DNA of 58,681 bases from JBBDXA01 sp040902585 (GCA_040902585.1 JBBDXA010000261.1:1-58681); one strand, 5' to 3'. Numbered from the stretch's first letter, positions 42,042-50,569 are shown. Numbers and translations are program-made. The notes: a model not told the origin generated them from the sequence alone.

Positions 42042-43968
42042 TTCCGATCAATTGTTTCAGTCTGGTAGCTCGATCCGCAAGAGTCCGCACCTCCGACTCG
42101 CTCGGTCGGTGGTCGCGGGCGGTTACCAGCGCGCTTTCAACCTGGTGAAGCTGCCGATCAAGTCTCAGGCGAATCTCCTCAACGATTGACTTGCCCATTG
42201 CCCGTACGGCGGGCAGGCGGTCAGACTCGATTCGACCAAACACTTTGTCGATCTGTTCACGGGCTGCCTGCTCGATCTTGTCCTTTAGTTTCAGCTTGGA
42301 CAGTCGCCATGAGAATGGGACAGCCAAGACACCGATCCCAGCCAGTGTCCATCCGATAGGACCGGCAAGAGCCACCCACATGGGTGTCGTGGTGATTGCT
42401 CCCTGCGTGACGACGGTAGTGGGTGCGGCGAACGCTGTTGCCAGCCCCTCAAAGCCAATTAATGAAAGAATGGAAGAGGCGATCGTAGGAGTGGCAACTG
42501 TCGAAACGGTGGCGACTGCTGCTGCATTCGCAGCGGCAATGGTGGCTGCTGTGGCTGCACCCGCTGCGGCAAAACCGATGCCTGCGGCGGCCACGGACAC
42601 ACCGCCGACCGTGCCAGTGATTGCAGCAACCCCCTCGCGGGTCTTGATGGTCACTGCACCTGCTGAACCAACATTCAGGATGGGATATGAAGCTTGAAGC
42701 TTGTCGCAGGTCTCCCTGGCAGATTCTTCAAATCGCCTGGAGACGGGATTCAGGGCTTCCTCGATCGTTCGAGTGAGAACGGTGGGGAGGTTACGGGCCA
42801 GTCCTGACACCCCGAAGGACGAGGTCTTCTGAATCTCATTTGCCAGTTGAGCAGTCACATTCGACTTCGCGTCCTTCACATCTGACTCGAACACTCCTAC
42901 CGCCCTTGTCCAGGCATTGGTGAACTCACGCTCCGCAAATTCACGTTCGGACTCAATCGAGGTCTTCTTGTCTCGGAGTCTCTCAATTTCAGCATCGAGC
43001 TCTCCCGTACTCTTCCGGCTGCTGGCCAGTTGAATGTCCATGCCTTGGAGGACTGGTTCGGCGGCTGCACGCACTCTCGCAACGAATCGCTCGGTCAGCA
43101 CCCGGCCCTTATTCGCTGCGAGAAATTCAGAGACCTCGCTCATCAGAGCCCCGACTCCGCTTCCACCGATGTCGCCATTGAAGGCTGCTTTCGCACTGAT
43201 CCGGTGGATTCTCGACACCGATATACCCGCTTGCGACAGTAGCCGCAGGTTGTGGTTTACGGCATCCTCCACATCTTGTTCGTCGCACTCGTCAACGCGG
43301 TTGATCGCAAAGAAGACCTTCCGGATATCCGCTGCCTTTACCTTTTTGAGAAGATCCAATTCATCCTGGTCGATGGGCATTCGCGCAGTAACGAGAAAAA
43401 TCACTGCGTCAGCCTGAGGAATGAACGCGTGGAGCAGTGTGTCATGATATTCGTGAATCGATCCGGCTCCGGGGGTGTCCACGAGGACCACGTCGCGTTG
43501 ATGAGCTTGGAACGGACCGGCGATCTCGACGACATCGACTTCCTTGTGGTTCTCCTTGTTCTGCTCCTCCGTGACGAACTCTCGGATTCGATTGAAGCCG
43601 ATCTTCTCCATTCTGCCGTCGCGAAAGAAGACTGTAGCGTCCTCGGTTTCAGCCCATTGGATGCGGGAGATCGTGCTGGATGCCGGGAGCTTATCAACAG
43701 GAGCGACATTATCGTCCTTGCGTCCAAGAAGTGCGTTGAGGAGCGTTGACTTGCCTCGCTTAGCCTTGCCAAGCACAGCCAGGCAGAACCGATCGCTCTT
43801 CAAGCCGGTGATCGCGCGATCGATATCTTCCTTCGCTTCATTACCCTGCTGAGGCGGAAGACCATCCTTCACCTTGATAGCCCAATCAAGAAGTGCATCT
43901 CGATCAAACGCCGATGGTGACCGCTGTGTGGTCCGACCGCTCGGCGACCCGACGATCTGATTGCTCAT
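42007..43968 (-). CDS. large dynamin-like GTPase with membrane-inserting region
   Basis: A 653-residue protein started at MSNQIVGSPS (43968), with GGAGGTGG about 5 nt upstream; a longer frame runs back over the operators to 44052. All G motifs are present: GKAKRGKST (67-75), PASST (95-99, G2 Thr), DTPGAG (164-169) and NRVDE (223-227). A long helical region (about 300-430) follows. A stretch of Ala/Gly-rich hydrophobic sequence covers about 445-555, ending GPIGWTLAGIGVLAVPF, and a final helix is at 560-640. This is the layout of bacterial dynamin-like proteins with a membrane paddle. Some protect membranes from phage or antibiotics. It is the first gene of the four-gene operon, with the operators directly upstream. 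Confidence 0.85.
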   Translation of the reverse strand: MSNQIVGSPSGRTTQRSPSAFDRDALLDWAIKVKDGLPPQQGNEAKEDIDRAITGLKSDRFCLAVLGKAKRGKSTLLNALLGRKDDNVAPVDKLPASSTISRIQWAETEDATVFFRDGRMEKIGFNRIREFVTEEQNKENHKEVDVVEIAGPFQAHQRDVVLVDTPGAGSIHEYHDTLLHAFIPQADAVIFLVTARMPIDQDELDLLKKVKAADIRKVFFAINRVDECDEQDVEDAVNHNLRLLSQAGISVSRIHRISAKAAFNGDIGGSGVGALMSEVSEFLAANKGRVLTERFVARVRAAAEPVLQGMDIQLASSRKSTGELDAEIERLRDKKTSIESEREFAEREFTNAWTRAVGVFESDVKDAKSNVTAQLANEIQKTSSFGVSGLARNLPTVLTRTIEEALNPVSRRFEESARETCDKLQASYPILNVGSAGAVTIKTREGVAAITGTVGGVSVAAAGIGFAAAGAATAATIAAANAAAVATVSTVATPTIASSILSLIGFEGLATAFAAPTTVVTQGAITTTPMWVALAGPIGWTLAGIGVLAVPFSWRLSKLKLKDKIEQAAREQIDKVFGRIESDRLPAVRAMGKSIVEEIRLRLDRQLHQVESALVTARDHRPSESEVRTLADRATRLKQLIGSVPVPGGDSLA

Positions 43969-43997
43969 ATGCCACCTCCGAAGGGATCCTGAAGAAT

Positions 43998-44050
43998 GCA
44001 GACACCTGTCTGACAACAGATGATAACCGGTAAGGCAGACTCTTGTCTGC
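43998..44050. promoter_or_regulatory. two operator palindromes between divergent XRE and GTPase operons
   Basis: GCAGACACCTGTCTGA (43998-44013) and GCAGACTCTTGTCTGC (44035-44050) share the arms GCAGAC/GTCTG with 4-bp centres, the second being a perfect inverted repeat. Their centres are 37 bp apart. The second ends one base before the ATG of the XRE gene, so that gene may be leaderless and self-repressed. Both lie upstream of the large dynamin-like gene. Binding by the XRE protein is inferred. Confidence 0.7.
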
Positions 44051-44302
44051 ATGCCCAGACGGCGTTTATCCCGAGATCGCTTGGCCCAGGCCTTTGGACA
44101 AGCTCTGGTCCGTGCCCGGCTTCAGGCTGAGATGACCCAGGAGCAGCTTGCCGACGCCGCCAAGTTACACCGGACCACCATCGGACTCTTCGAACGTGGT
44201 CTCCGCTGTCCCTCTCTGGAGACCGTGTTCCACCTGGCTGACGCACTGAGGATCGATCCGGACGAGCTGGTGAAGCTGGTGGACTCTGAAAGTCGAAAGT
44301 GA
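44051..44302 (+). CDS. XRE-family repressor, divergent from the GTPase operon
   Basis: An 83-residue helix-turn-helix protein. FGQALVRARLQAEMTQEQLADAAK and LHRTTIGLFERGLRCPSLETVFHLADAL are the classical XRE helices, with T29, Q30 and E31 preceding the turn. There is no ribosome site before its ATG; the operator palindrome ends on the preceding base, so translation is probably leaderless. It is the obvious candidate to bind the GCAGAC...GTCTGC sites and silence the GTPase operon until needed, as repressors of toxic defence genes do. Confidence 0.85.
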   Translation: MPRRRLSRDRLAQAFGQALVRARLQAEMTQEQLADAAKLHRTTIGLFERGLRCPSLETVFHLADALRIDPDELVKLVDSESRK

Positions 44303-44336
44303 TGTTTGCCATTACCAGTTTCCCCGTCTACGCAAT

Positions 44337-44352
44337 GTACACGCGCGTGTAC
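44337..44352. promoter_or_regulatory. 16-bp perfect palindrome before the second XRE gene
   Basis: GTACACGCGCGTGTAC is a perfect inverted repeat. It ends 34 bases before the GTG start of the second XRE gene and differs in sequence from the GCAGAC sites, so each XRE protein may have its own operator. Confidence 0.65.
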
Positions 44353-44386
44353 AGACTGGCAAGCATAATTTCTCGACTCTGAATGG

Positions 44387-44605
44387 GTGCCCCAACCCGA
44401 CTTCAGAACTCGATTTGGACTTCACGTTCTTGCCCTGCGGGAGCAGGCTGCACTCACCCAGGAAGAGCTGGCTGCCCGTTCAAAGCTGAGCCGGCATTAC
44501 GTGTCGGAGCTTGAATCCGGCAAGCGGAACCCTAGCCTTGAGGTGTTGATGCGGCTGGCGAAGGGGCTGAAGATCGACCTGAAAGAGCTGGTTGCGTTCA
44601 GTTGA
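44387..44605 (+). CDS. second XRE-family regulator
   Basis: A 72-residue protein with a GTG start. RFGLHVLALREQAALTQEELAAR and SKLSRHYVSELESGKRNPSLEV form a textbook XRE domain; the protein is little more than that domain. It lies 17 bp before the SprT-like gene, so it probably belongs to the SprT/helicase unit. Tandem small XRE regulators with different palindromes suggest separate control of the two divergent operons. Confidence 0.85.
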   Translation: MPQPDFRTRFGLHVLALREQAALTQEELAARSKLSRHYVSELESGKRNPSLEVLMRLAKGLKIDLKELVAFS

Positions 44606-44622
44606 CCTGCTACAACTAAGGC

Positions 44623-45384
44623 ATGCCCACGTTGCCTGAGCTTCTGTCTCGCACCCATTCCGCGGAGGTCATCGGCTCGCGATTCAGCCAGATCCGTCAG
44701 GCAATGCTCCGTGAGTCGAAGCACATCACGGCACCGAACTTCGACGTTGTGCATCCTGATGATGTAGCTCGCCTGTTTCGGCTCTATGACCGTGGGTATT
44801 TCGATGGGCAGCTCGAGTCCGCAGCCATCGATCGCTCAGGCAATCCACTTCGCTTTCGCTTGTCCTCCAGGGCAACCCGAGCCGGCGGCAAGACCATCAC
44901 GTACCGCCGGCCCCAGCCCAAGGGAATAGAGTACGAGATCGTGATTGCGAGCCGACTGCTCTTTCTCACCTTCGATGAGATTGAAAGGTCCGTGATCGTC
45001 TGCGGACACCCGTGCCATGACCGCCTGGAGGCGATGCAGCGGATCATGGAGCATGAGATGGTTCACCTGGCAGAGCTGGTGGTCTGGTCGAAGTCGAGCT
45101 GCCGGGCGGAGCGGTTCCAAGGGATGGCTCGCCGACTGTTCGGGCACACCGGATTCAACCACGACCTCGTCACTCCAGGTGAGAGTGCCGCGGTGAAGTT
45201 CAATCTGCAGGTGGGCCGCATGGTGAGCTTCGAGATGGACGGCCGAGTGCTGACTGGCCGGATCAACCGGATTCAGTCAAGGGCCACGGTTTTGGTCGAA
45301 GATTCTGCCGGCGTGAAGTACACCGATGGGAAGCGGTACCAGAAGTACTACGTGCCGTTGCCGATGTTGAGGCGAGAGGCGTAG
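44623..45384 (+). CDS. SprT-like zinc metalloprotease
   Basis: A 253-residue protein. MRIMEHEMVHLAELV-like sequence at 141-153 carries the zinc motif HEMVH (144-148). FGHTGFNH (173-180) may provide the third ligand and a following basic part. The N-terminal 40 residues plus VARLFRLYDRGYFDGQLE form the helical lead-in typical of SprT/Spartan proteases, which cleave DNA-bound proteins. The C-terminal VGRMVSFEMDGRVLTGRINRI and YVPLPMLRREA form a small beta domain. SprT-type proteases are found in several mobile and defence loci. The gene sits between the second XRE gene and the big helicase, in the same direction. Confidence 0.8.
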   Translation: MPTLPELLSRTHSAEVIGSRFSQIRQAMLRESKHITAPNFDVVHPDDVARLFRLYDRGYFDGQLESAAIDRSGNPLRFRLSSRATRAGGKTITYRRPQPKGIEYEIVIASRLLFLTFDEIERSVIVCGHPCHDRLEAMQRIMEHEMVHLAELVVWSKSSCRAERFQGMARRLFGHTGFNHDLVTPGESAAVKFNLQVGRMVSFEMDGRVLTGRINRIQSRATVLVEDSAGVKYTDGKRYQKYYVPLPMLRREA

Positions 45385-45546
45385 CTTTCCGAACAAACGG
45401 CGAGGAGGTATTATTCTTCACCATAGACCAACCGGGAGACAACACGAATCAGTCGCCTTGGCAGCGTTCTGCTCGCGGGATCCCTCTTTCCTAGGGCGAT
45501 TGCTTACATCTGGTTCTGTTTACAACCGCACTCACATTGGATTGGT

Positions 45547-48500
45547 GTGCAAGTAGGAATCGAACCCGTGAAGGCCATCCTGCCCCCACTTTTTCGAATC
45601 GATTTGAAGGAAAATGGCAACGTCCTCCAGCAGGTTCACGTTCCAAGGTGGGACGGGAGTGCGGAAGTTACACCATACGACCAACGGCGAATTCGGGGAT
45701 TCCTTGTCGTCCCTGATGACGGCTCGGCGAGGGCTCTTGTCGTTACGAATACTGCCCAGCCAGGTAGCGGCTTTACGCACACTCTTCGACTTCGATCAAA
45801 CGAGGCACAGAACTCCACTGCATCAGTCTTTGATTTCTCGGCTGCGAAATGGATCGGGCATCCTGCGATGCCGTCACCGATCAGCAGCGTGGAGGAGTAT
45901 GCCCAGATCGTCGCGGAAACACGGGATTCCTGGATTGACGCATTCAACCCCAAGCGAGAGGACACCGAACACGGCATCCGAGGGCTTAGGCCGCCCCAGA
46001 TCGGTGCGATCTACGCGGTTCAATCGCACTGGACCGTGCATACCGATGTAGCCACGATCGTGCTCCCCACTGGTGTCGGCAAGACCGAGACGATGCTTGC
46101 CCTGCTTGTTGCCGAGCGATGTGAGCGTCTGCTAGTCGTCGTGCCTACCGACGCATTGCGGACTCAGATTGCTGAGAAACTCCTGACACTGGGGCTGCTC
46201 AAGTCACCCCGTTTCCAAGTCGTCTCCGAGCAGGCTCGTTACCCGGTCGTTGGCGTCTTAAATCGCCGGCCGGCAGACATATCGCAGGTGGACTCATTCT
46301 TTCGTAAGTGCAATGTGGTGGTCACGACAATGCCATTGGCCAGCCAATGCATCCCCGAGGTCATGGATAGGATGGCCGAACTGTGCCCATGCCTCTTTAT
46401 TGACGAGGCTCACCACGTCGCGGCCCCACGATGGCGTGAGTACAAGGCAGCTTTCACGAAATCGCGTATTGTTCAATTCACTGCAACGCCGTTTAGAAAC
46501 GACGACCGTCCGATCGAAGGCCGCCGCATTTTTACCCTTCCTCTTCGCCAAGCACAGGAGCAGGGCTACTTCAAGCCGATTCACTTCAAGCCCGTGTTGG
46601 AATTCGATCCTGCTAGGAGGGACATTGCCATTGCCGAAGCGGCAGTCGAGCAGCTTCGTGCCGATTTCCACCTTGGCCATATCGTGATGGCACGCGTTGC
46701 AACGGTTGCCAGAGCCAGAGAGGTTTTTGAGCACTACCGGAAATACACTGAGTTTAGTCCGGTACAGATTCACACCGGCATTGCATCTAAGGCCGAGCGC
46801 GACAGCATTCGCCAGAAGCTGCTCTCCGGCGAGGCTCGCATTGTTGTGTGCGTTGACATGCTCGGGGAGGGCTTTGACCTTCCTGAACTTAAGATTGCTG
46901 CCTTCCACGACGTTCGGAAGACGCTCTCAGTCACGCTTCAATTGGCGGGACGATTCACGCGCACGAAGCCAAATCTCGGCAATGCCACTTTCATCGCCAA
47001 CGTCGCCGATCTGGATGTAAAGGATGAACTCAGGAAGCTGTATCAGCACGACAGCGACTGGAACCTCCTGTTGCCCATCATGAGTGAGAAAGCGACTGAC
47101 AGCGACTTCAACCTATCTGAGTTCCTTTGCGGCTTTCAAGAGCTTCCCGAGGAGATTACGCTTCGGAATGTCCGTCCGGCAATGAGTACCGTTGTGTATA
47201 GGACTAAATGCGGCGCGTGGACGCCGGAGAACTTCGAGCAAGGAATTCCCGGCTTCAACACGCTCGACAAGGTGTATCACACATTGAACCCCCATGAGAA
47301 TACGCTTGTCATCGTCTCCACGCGCCGTGTGGCAGTCGATTGGGCACAGATCGATGAGATTCACAACTGGGACTGGCAGCTCTATGTCCTGCACTGGGAT
47401 CAGGCCCGAGGACTTCTCTTCATCCACAATTCCAGCAATGCGGGCTTCTTCAAGCGACTGGCAGAGGCCGTCGCCGGAGAAGTTGAACAAGTCCGTGGTC
47501 CTAATGTGTTTCGTTGTCTTGCCGACATCAACCGCCTGAAGTTGCAGAATGTCGGTCTCCGTGAGCAACTCGGTCGGCTCGTTCGTTACACGATGCGGGC
47601 CGGTAGTGACGTGGAATCAGGGATGACCCATGCACAAAAGCAGAAAGCCATTAAATCTAACCTGTTCGGGCAAGGATACGAAAAGGGACGGAAGACGACC
47701 ATTGGCTGCTCGTACAAGGGGCGAATTTGGTCCTATCGCACGACAAATCTGCTCCAATTGACCCAGTGGTGCGGCGAGGTGGGAGCGAAGCTCCTTGACG
47801 AACAATTGGATCCCGAGGAGGTCTTGAACGGCACGTTGGTGCCGGTGCTTATCGCCAAGCGGCCAAACAAGATCCCCATCGCCGTTGAATGGCCGGAGAT
47901 CGTTTACCGGGAGCCGGAAAGCGCGTTTGCGTTCGTCGTCAACGGGCAGACGATCTACTTTTGCAATACAAGCATCGTACTTTTGAACTCGGGCAACGCC
48001 GGACCACTTGCTTTCGGCATCTCGTCGGACAGTGTGACGGCAGCCTTTGAAATTGATCTGATCGAACGAGGCGACGCTCCCGATTATGTGATCCGGGCTA
48101 CTGACGAGGCGAATGCGTCTATCAATCACCGTAGCCGATCTATCTCACTACGGGAGTTCTTCGAGGAACAGCCTCCAACCTTCTGGTTTGCTGATGGTTC
48201 ATCGCTTACCGGTATCGAGTTTGTTGAGTTACGGCAGCAACCGGAGCCGTTTCCGCGCGAGCAGATCAAGACATGGGACTGGTCTGGCACGAATATCCGC
48301 GTCGAGTCGCAAGGCGTAACTCGCAATCCAATCTCCGTGCAGTTTCGAGTGGTTCAAGAGATGAGGAAGCGCAGCTTCACCGTCATTTTCGATGACGACG
48401 ACCAGGGTGAGTCCGCTGATGTAGTCGGCATCGCGGAACTTGCCGACCACATCACAGTGGAATTCTGGCACTGCAAGTTTGCAAGTGAAGATCGTCCGGG

Positions 48501-48837
48501 TGCCCGTATCAAGGAACTGTATGAATTGTGCGGCCAGGCTCAGAAGAGCGTGCGATGGCTTGAAAAGCCCAGAGACTTGTTTACCCACCTGCTGAGACGC
48601 GAACCCCGGAGATTTCAAGGTAACTCCGGTACACGGTATGAAGTGGGGGGCGAGAGCGATCTACTAAGGATTCGGGAGAAGGCCGACACTCAGCGAGTAC
48701 TGCTGCATATCAACGTCGTGCAGCCCGGGTTGTCGAAAGAAAAAGCTTCCCGCGAACAGCTTGAACTGCTTGCCGTAACGGAGAACTACCTCATGGAAAC
48801 GCTTGCCGTGCCGTTCGGCGTTATCGCCAGCCCGTAG
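45547..48837 (+). CDS. large SF2 helicase-like protein
   Basis: A 1,096-residue protein if the GTG at 45547 is used. A second GTG at 45568 (giving KAILPPLFRIDLKENGN) has AGGA about 10 nt upstream and may be the true start. Walker A is LPTGVGKTET (173-182), the DEAD-type box is FIDEAHH (284-290), and VQFTATPFRND is motif III. The second RecA domain has DMLGEGFDLPELKIA and LQLAGRFTRTKPN (motif VI). A long C-terminal part (about 500-1096) is unlike common helicases and contains WSYKGRIW-like and FADGSSLTGIEF segments. Large stand-alone helicases of this kind are frequent in bacterial defence islands. It follows the SprT gene by 162 bp; the pair may process protein-blocked or foreign DNA together. 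Confidence 0.82.
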   Translation: MQVGIEPVKAILPPLFRIDLKENGNVLQQVHVPRWDGSAEVTPYDQRRIRGFLVVPDDGSARALVVTNTAQPGSGFTHTLRLRSNEAQNSTASVFDFSAAKWIGHPAMPSPISSVEEYAQIVAETRDSWIDAFNPKREDTEHGIRGLRPPQIGAIYAVQSHWTVHTDVATIVLPTGVGKTETMLALLVAERCERLLVVVPTDALRTQIAEKLLTLGLLKSPRFQVVSEQARYPVVGVLNRRPADISQVDSFFRKCNVVVTTMPLASQCIPEVMDRMAELCPCLFIDEAHHVAAPRWREYKAAFTKSRIVQFTATPFRNDDRPIEGRRIFTLPLRQAQEQGYFKPIHFKPVLEFDPARRDIAIAEAAVEQLRADFHLGHIVMARVATVARAREVFEHYRKYTEFSPVQIHTGIASKAERDSIRQKLLSGEARIVVCVDMLGEGFDLPELKIAAFHDVRKTLSVTLQLAGRFTRTKPNLGNATFIANVADLDVKDELRKLYQHDSDWNLLLPIMSEKATDSDFNLSEFLCGFQELPEEITLRNVRPAMSTVVYRTKCGAWTPENFEQGIPGFNTLDKVYHTLNPHENTLVIVSTRRVAVDWAQIDEIHNWDWQLYVLHWDQARGLLFIHNSSNAGFFKRLAEAVAGEVEQVRGPNVFRCLADINRLKLQNVGLREQLGRLVRYTMRAGSDVESGMTHAQKQKAIKSNLFGQGYEKGRKTTIGCSYKGRIWSYRTTNLLQLTQWCGEVGAKLLDEQLDPEEVLNGTLVPVLIAKRPNKIPIAVEWPEIVYREPESAFAFVVNGQTIYFCNTSIVLLNSGNAGPLAFGISSDSVTAAFEIDLIERGDAPDYVIRATDEANASINHRSRSISLREFFEEQPPTFWFADGSSLTGIEFVELRQQPEPFPREQIKTWDWSGTNIRVESQGVTRNPISVQFRVVQEMRKRSFTVIFDDDDQGESADVVGIAELADHITVEFWHCKFASEDRPGARIKELYELCGQAQKSVRWLEKPRDLFTHLLRREPRRFQGNSGTRYEVGGESDLLRIREKADTQRVLLHINVVQPGLSKEKASREQLELLAVTENYLMETLAVPFGVIASP

Positions 48838-48885
48838 AAGCAACCTCTCGTTTGCTTATCAACTCACGTCTCAAAAAAACGAGCC

Positions 48886-49290
48886 TTATGCCTGCTTGTA
48901 CGTCCCACCCCGCTTGCCTTTCACCTCTTCTCGCTTGAGCTTGCCGCCCTTCGTCAAAGTGGTCAACGTGTTGTTCGCGACTCCCTTTCGCCCGCTCTTC
49001 TTCCATGCCTGGTTGACCTGAGCCGAGGTGAGGGACTTGCCATCGACCAGGCCCAGCACGAACTCGTTGGCCGTCTGAGAGAACTTCTGCCGCTTGGCCT
49101 TCGCCTTCGTGGCATCCTTCCTCTTCTTTCCCGAGCCCTTCGGACGGCCGCGTCGCTTCTCGGGGGTGTCCGAGATCCCCAAACCAGCGAAGATGGCGTC
49201 GATCTCCTCGATACCCTTTACAAGCTCGGCGCGTTGCTTGCGGAGTTCGGAGATCAGAGTGTGGAGCTGAGAAACCGTGGACTTGGGCAT
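48886..49290 (-). CDS. AT-hook, chromatin-like DNA-binding protein
   Basis: A 134-residue protein started at MPKSTVSQLHTL (49290), with AAAGG 6-7 nt upstream. The N-terminal helix (ISELRKQRAELVKGIEEIDAI) may dimerise. It is followed by an AT-hook core, RRGRPKGSGKKRKD, and a Lys-rich stretch. The C-terminal 60 residues (QTANEFVLGLVDGKSLTSA, then VANNTLTTLTKGGKLKREE) have winged-helix spacing and end KGKRGGTYK. It could act as a silencer of AT-rich foreign DNA, like H-NS, but with an unrelated fold. The small membrane protein lies 26 bp upstream on the same strand, probably in one operon. Confidence 0.75.
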   Translation of the reverse strand: MPKSTVSQLHTLISELRKQRAELVKGIEEIDAIFAGLGISDTPEKRRGRPKGSGKKRKDATKAKAKRQKFSQTANEFVLGLVDGKSLTSAQVNQAWKKSGRKGVANNTLTTLTKGGKLKREEVKGKRGGTYKQA

Positions 49291-49316
49291 GGGAAACCTT
49301 TCGATTTGAAGCGTGT

Positions 49317-49553
49317 TTATAAACAAGTACACTGGGACAGACTACCAGAATTGGCAGATGAACTGAGACGGAGGTTGTGTTCCGCTCCCTTTTCTGGCTT
49401 CACTTGGCTGGGCTTAGTCAAGTGCAGGAACAGGCCTACGAGGAGAACGAGCACCACGAGTGTGATGAGAATCCCCACAGGTATTGCTGGATCCCAGTTC
49501 CTACGATTGATTCGCCTTGGGAAAGAATGGAAGCGAGAGAGTCGAGTCGGCAT
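49317..49553 (-). CDS. small single-pass membrane protein
   Basis: A 78-residue protein started at the ATG at 49553, where GGAGG lies 6 nt upstream inside a hairpin. Basic residues (TRLSRFHSFPRRINRRN) precede one membrane helix (IPVGILITLVVLVLLVGLFLH), so the N-terminus should be inside. The short tail is polar with a CTC end. Small single-pass proteins near defence genes can be toxic effectors or regulators; nothing more can be said. Three hairpins with GGA loops lie directly upstream. Confidence 0.65.
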   Translation of the reverse strand: MPTRLSRFHSFPRRINRRNWDPAIPVGILITLVVLVLLVGLFLHLTKPSQVKPEKGAEHNLRLSSSANSGSLSQCTCL

Positions 49554-49554
49554 C

Positions 49555-49633
49555 AGACACCTCCAGGTGTCTCGCGTCCCTGCCGATCGCCTCTGTCCAA
49601 GAGGCATTGATCTCCGCTCTTATCCAAGAGCGG
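49555..49633 (-). promoter_or_regulatory. leader with three GGA-loop hairpins
   Basis: On the minus strand three hairpins occur in a row. CCGCTCTT-GGAT-AAGAGCGG (49633-49614), GCCTCT-TGGAC-AGAGGC (49605-49589) and AGACACCT-GG-AGGTGTCT (49572-49555). The last one buries the ribosome site GGAGG of the small membrane-protein gene. Loops with GGA are the known binding pattern of the CsrA/RsmA regulator. Control by CsrA is inferred, not seen. The 219 bp beyond (49634-49852) show no gene. Confidence 0.55.
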
Positions 49634-49852
49634 TGAATCCTTTCGTCATCCATTAATCGGCTCTGGTGGTTTCCGTAGTGCAAGAAAAGCCCGCTGACTG
49701 GTGGTCGCCACGGAGAATGATGGGCAAGGAGGGCCTGACCTCATCCCAGATGAACGCGAAGAGCGGCAGGATCAGGCGCGATCTATCCGTAGATGTGTGG
49801 CAAGAGGAATAGTCCAGACCATCCCCCGCTTCAATGCCGAAGGGCATAGAGA

Positions 49853-50569
49853 TCAATAGCTCCAAGACTCATGTGACAGCGGAGCGGCATTAAGTTCCCT
49901 CCGACGTGATCGCCACTGCGGCAGGGCCTTATCCATGATCGCCACAAAACGATTGTTGTGATTGGGCTCCAGGAAGTGAGCCATCTCATGCACCACGATG
50001 TACTCAAGGCAACCCGGCGGCTTCTTGGCCAGTTCAGAGTTCAAACGAATACTTCCCGAGTGCGGACTACAGCTCCCCCATTTGGTCTTCATCCTCTGCA
50101 CGAAGAATCGCTTGACCTTGACTCCCAGCAGAGGCTCCCACTTCGCGATCAGCGGGGGCACCTCTGCTTTCACCTGTTCACGGAACCACGTCTCCAGCAC
50201 TGCTTGCCTTCGCCCCACATCAGAGCCTGAGCGAACTTGCAGCACCAGGGTCCTGTGCTTCAGTTCAACCGCCGGCGGAGCATCCAGCTCGATCACCTTG
50301 AGGAGATAGCGTTTACCCCACACATAGTGGCTCTCGCGGTCGAGGTAATCGCGAGGCGTCTCACGGTCCTGTGTGAGCAGCTTTCGCTGCTGCTGCTTGA
50401 TCCAGTTCAGTTTCGAGATTGCAAACAGGCGGATGTTGTCCGCGCTCATTCGCAGCGGTGCTGAGATTCGCACTCTGCCTGTCGGAGGGTAGACGCTCAG
50501 ATGAACATTCTTGATGTCCTTCTTGACGACATCGACCACCAGTTCGCCGAGTTTGATCTTCGTGGGCAT
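49853..50569 (-). CDS. YgjP-like metallopeptidase linked to type I restriction
   Basis: A 238-residue protein of the YgjP/DUF45 family. The zinc site is YIVVHEMAHFLEPNHNNRF (about 190-208), with HExxH and a third His. Before it come MKTKWGSCSPHSGSIRLNSEL, a family hallmark, and VHLSVYPPTGRVRISAP at the start. Its ATG overlaps the stop of hsdR by one base, so it is the last gene of the restriction operon. Such genes regularly accompany type I systems; the substrate is not known, and control of the restriction subunit is one idea. Confidence 0.9.
   Translation of the reverse strand: MPTKIKLGELVVDVVKKDIKNVHLSVYPPTGRVRISAPLRMSADNIRLFAISKLNWIKQQQRKLLTQDRETPRDYLDRESHYVWGKRYLLKVIELDAPPAVELKHRTLVLQVRSGSDVGRRQAVLETWFREQVKAEVPPLIAKWEPLLGVKVKRFFVQRMKTKWGSCSPHSGSIRLNSELAKKPPGCLEYIVVHEMAHFLEPNHNNRFVAIMDKALPQWRSRRRELNAAPLSHESWSY

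Noticed and set aside
45555..45575. A stretch resembling the T-arm of a tRNA on the minus strand (GGTTCGATTCCTAC) at the start of the helicase gene.
   Set aside because: The T-stem pairs poorly and there is no matching acceptor, D or anticodon arm. It is therefore not a tRNA and not a convincing attachment site.
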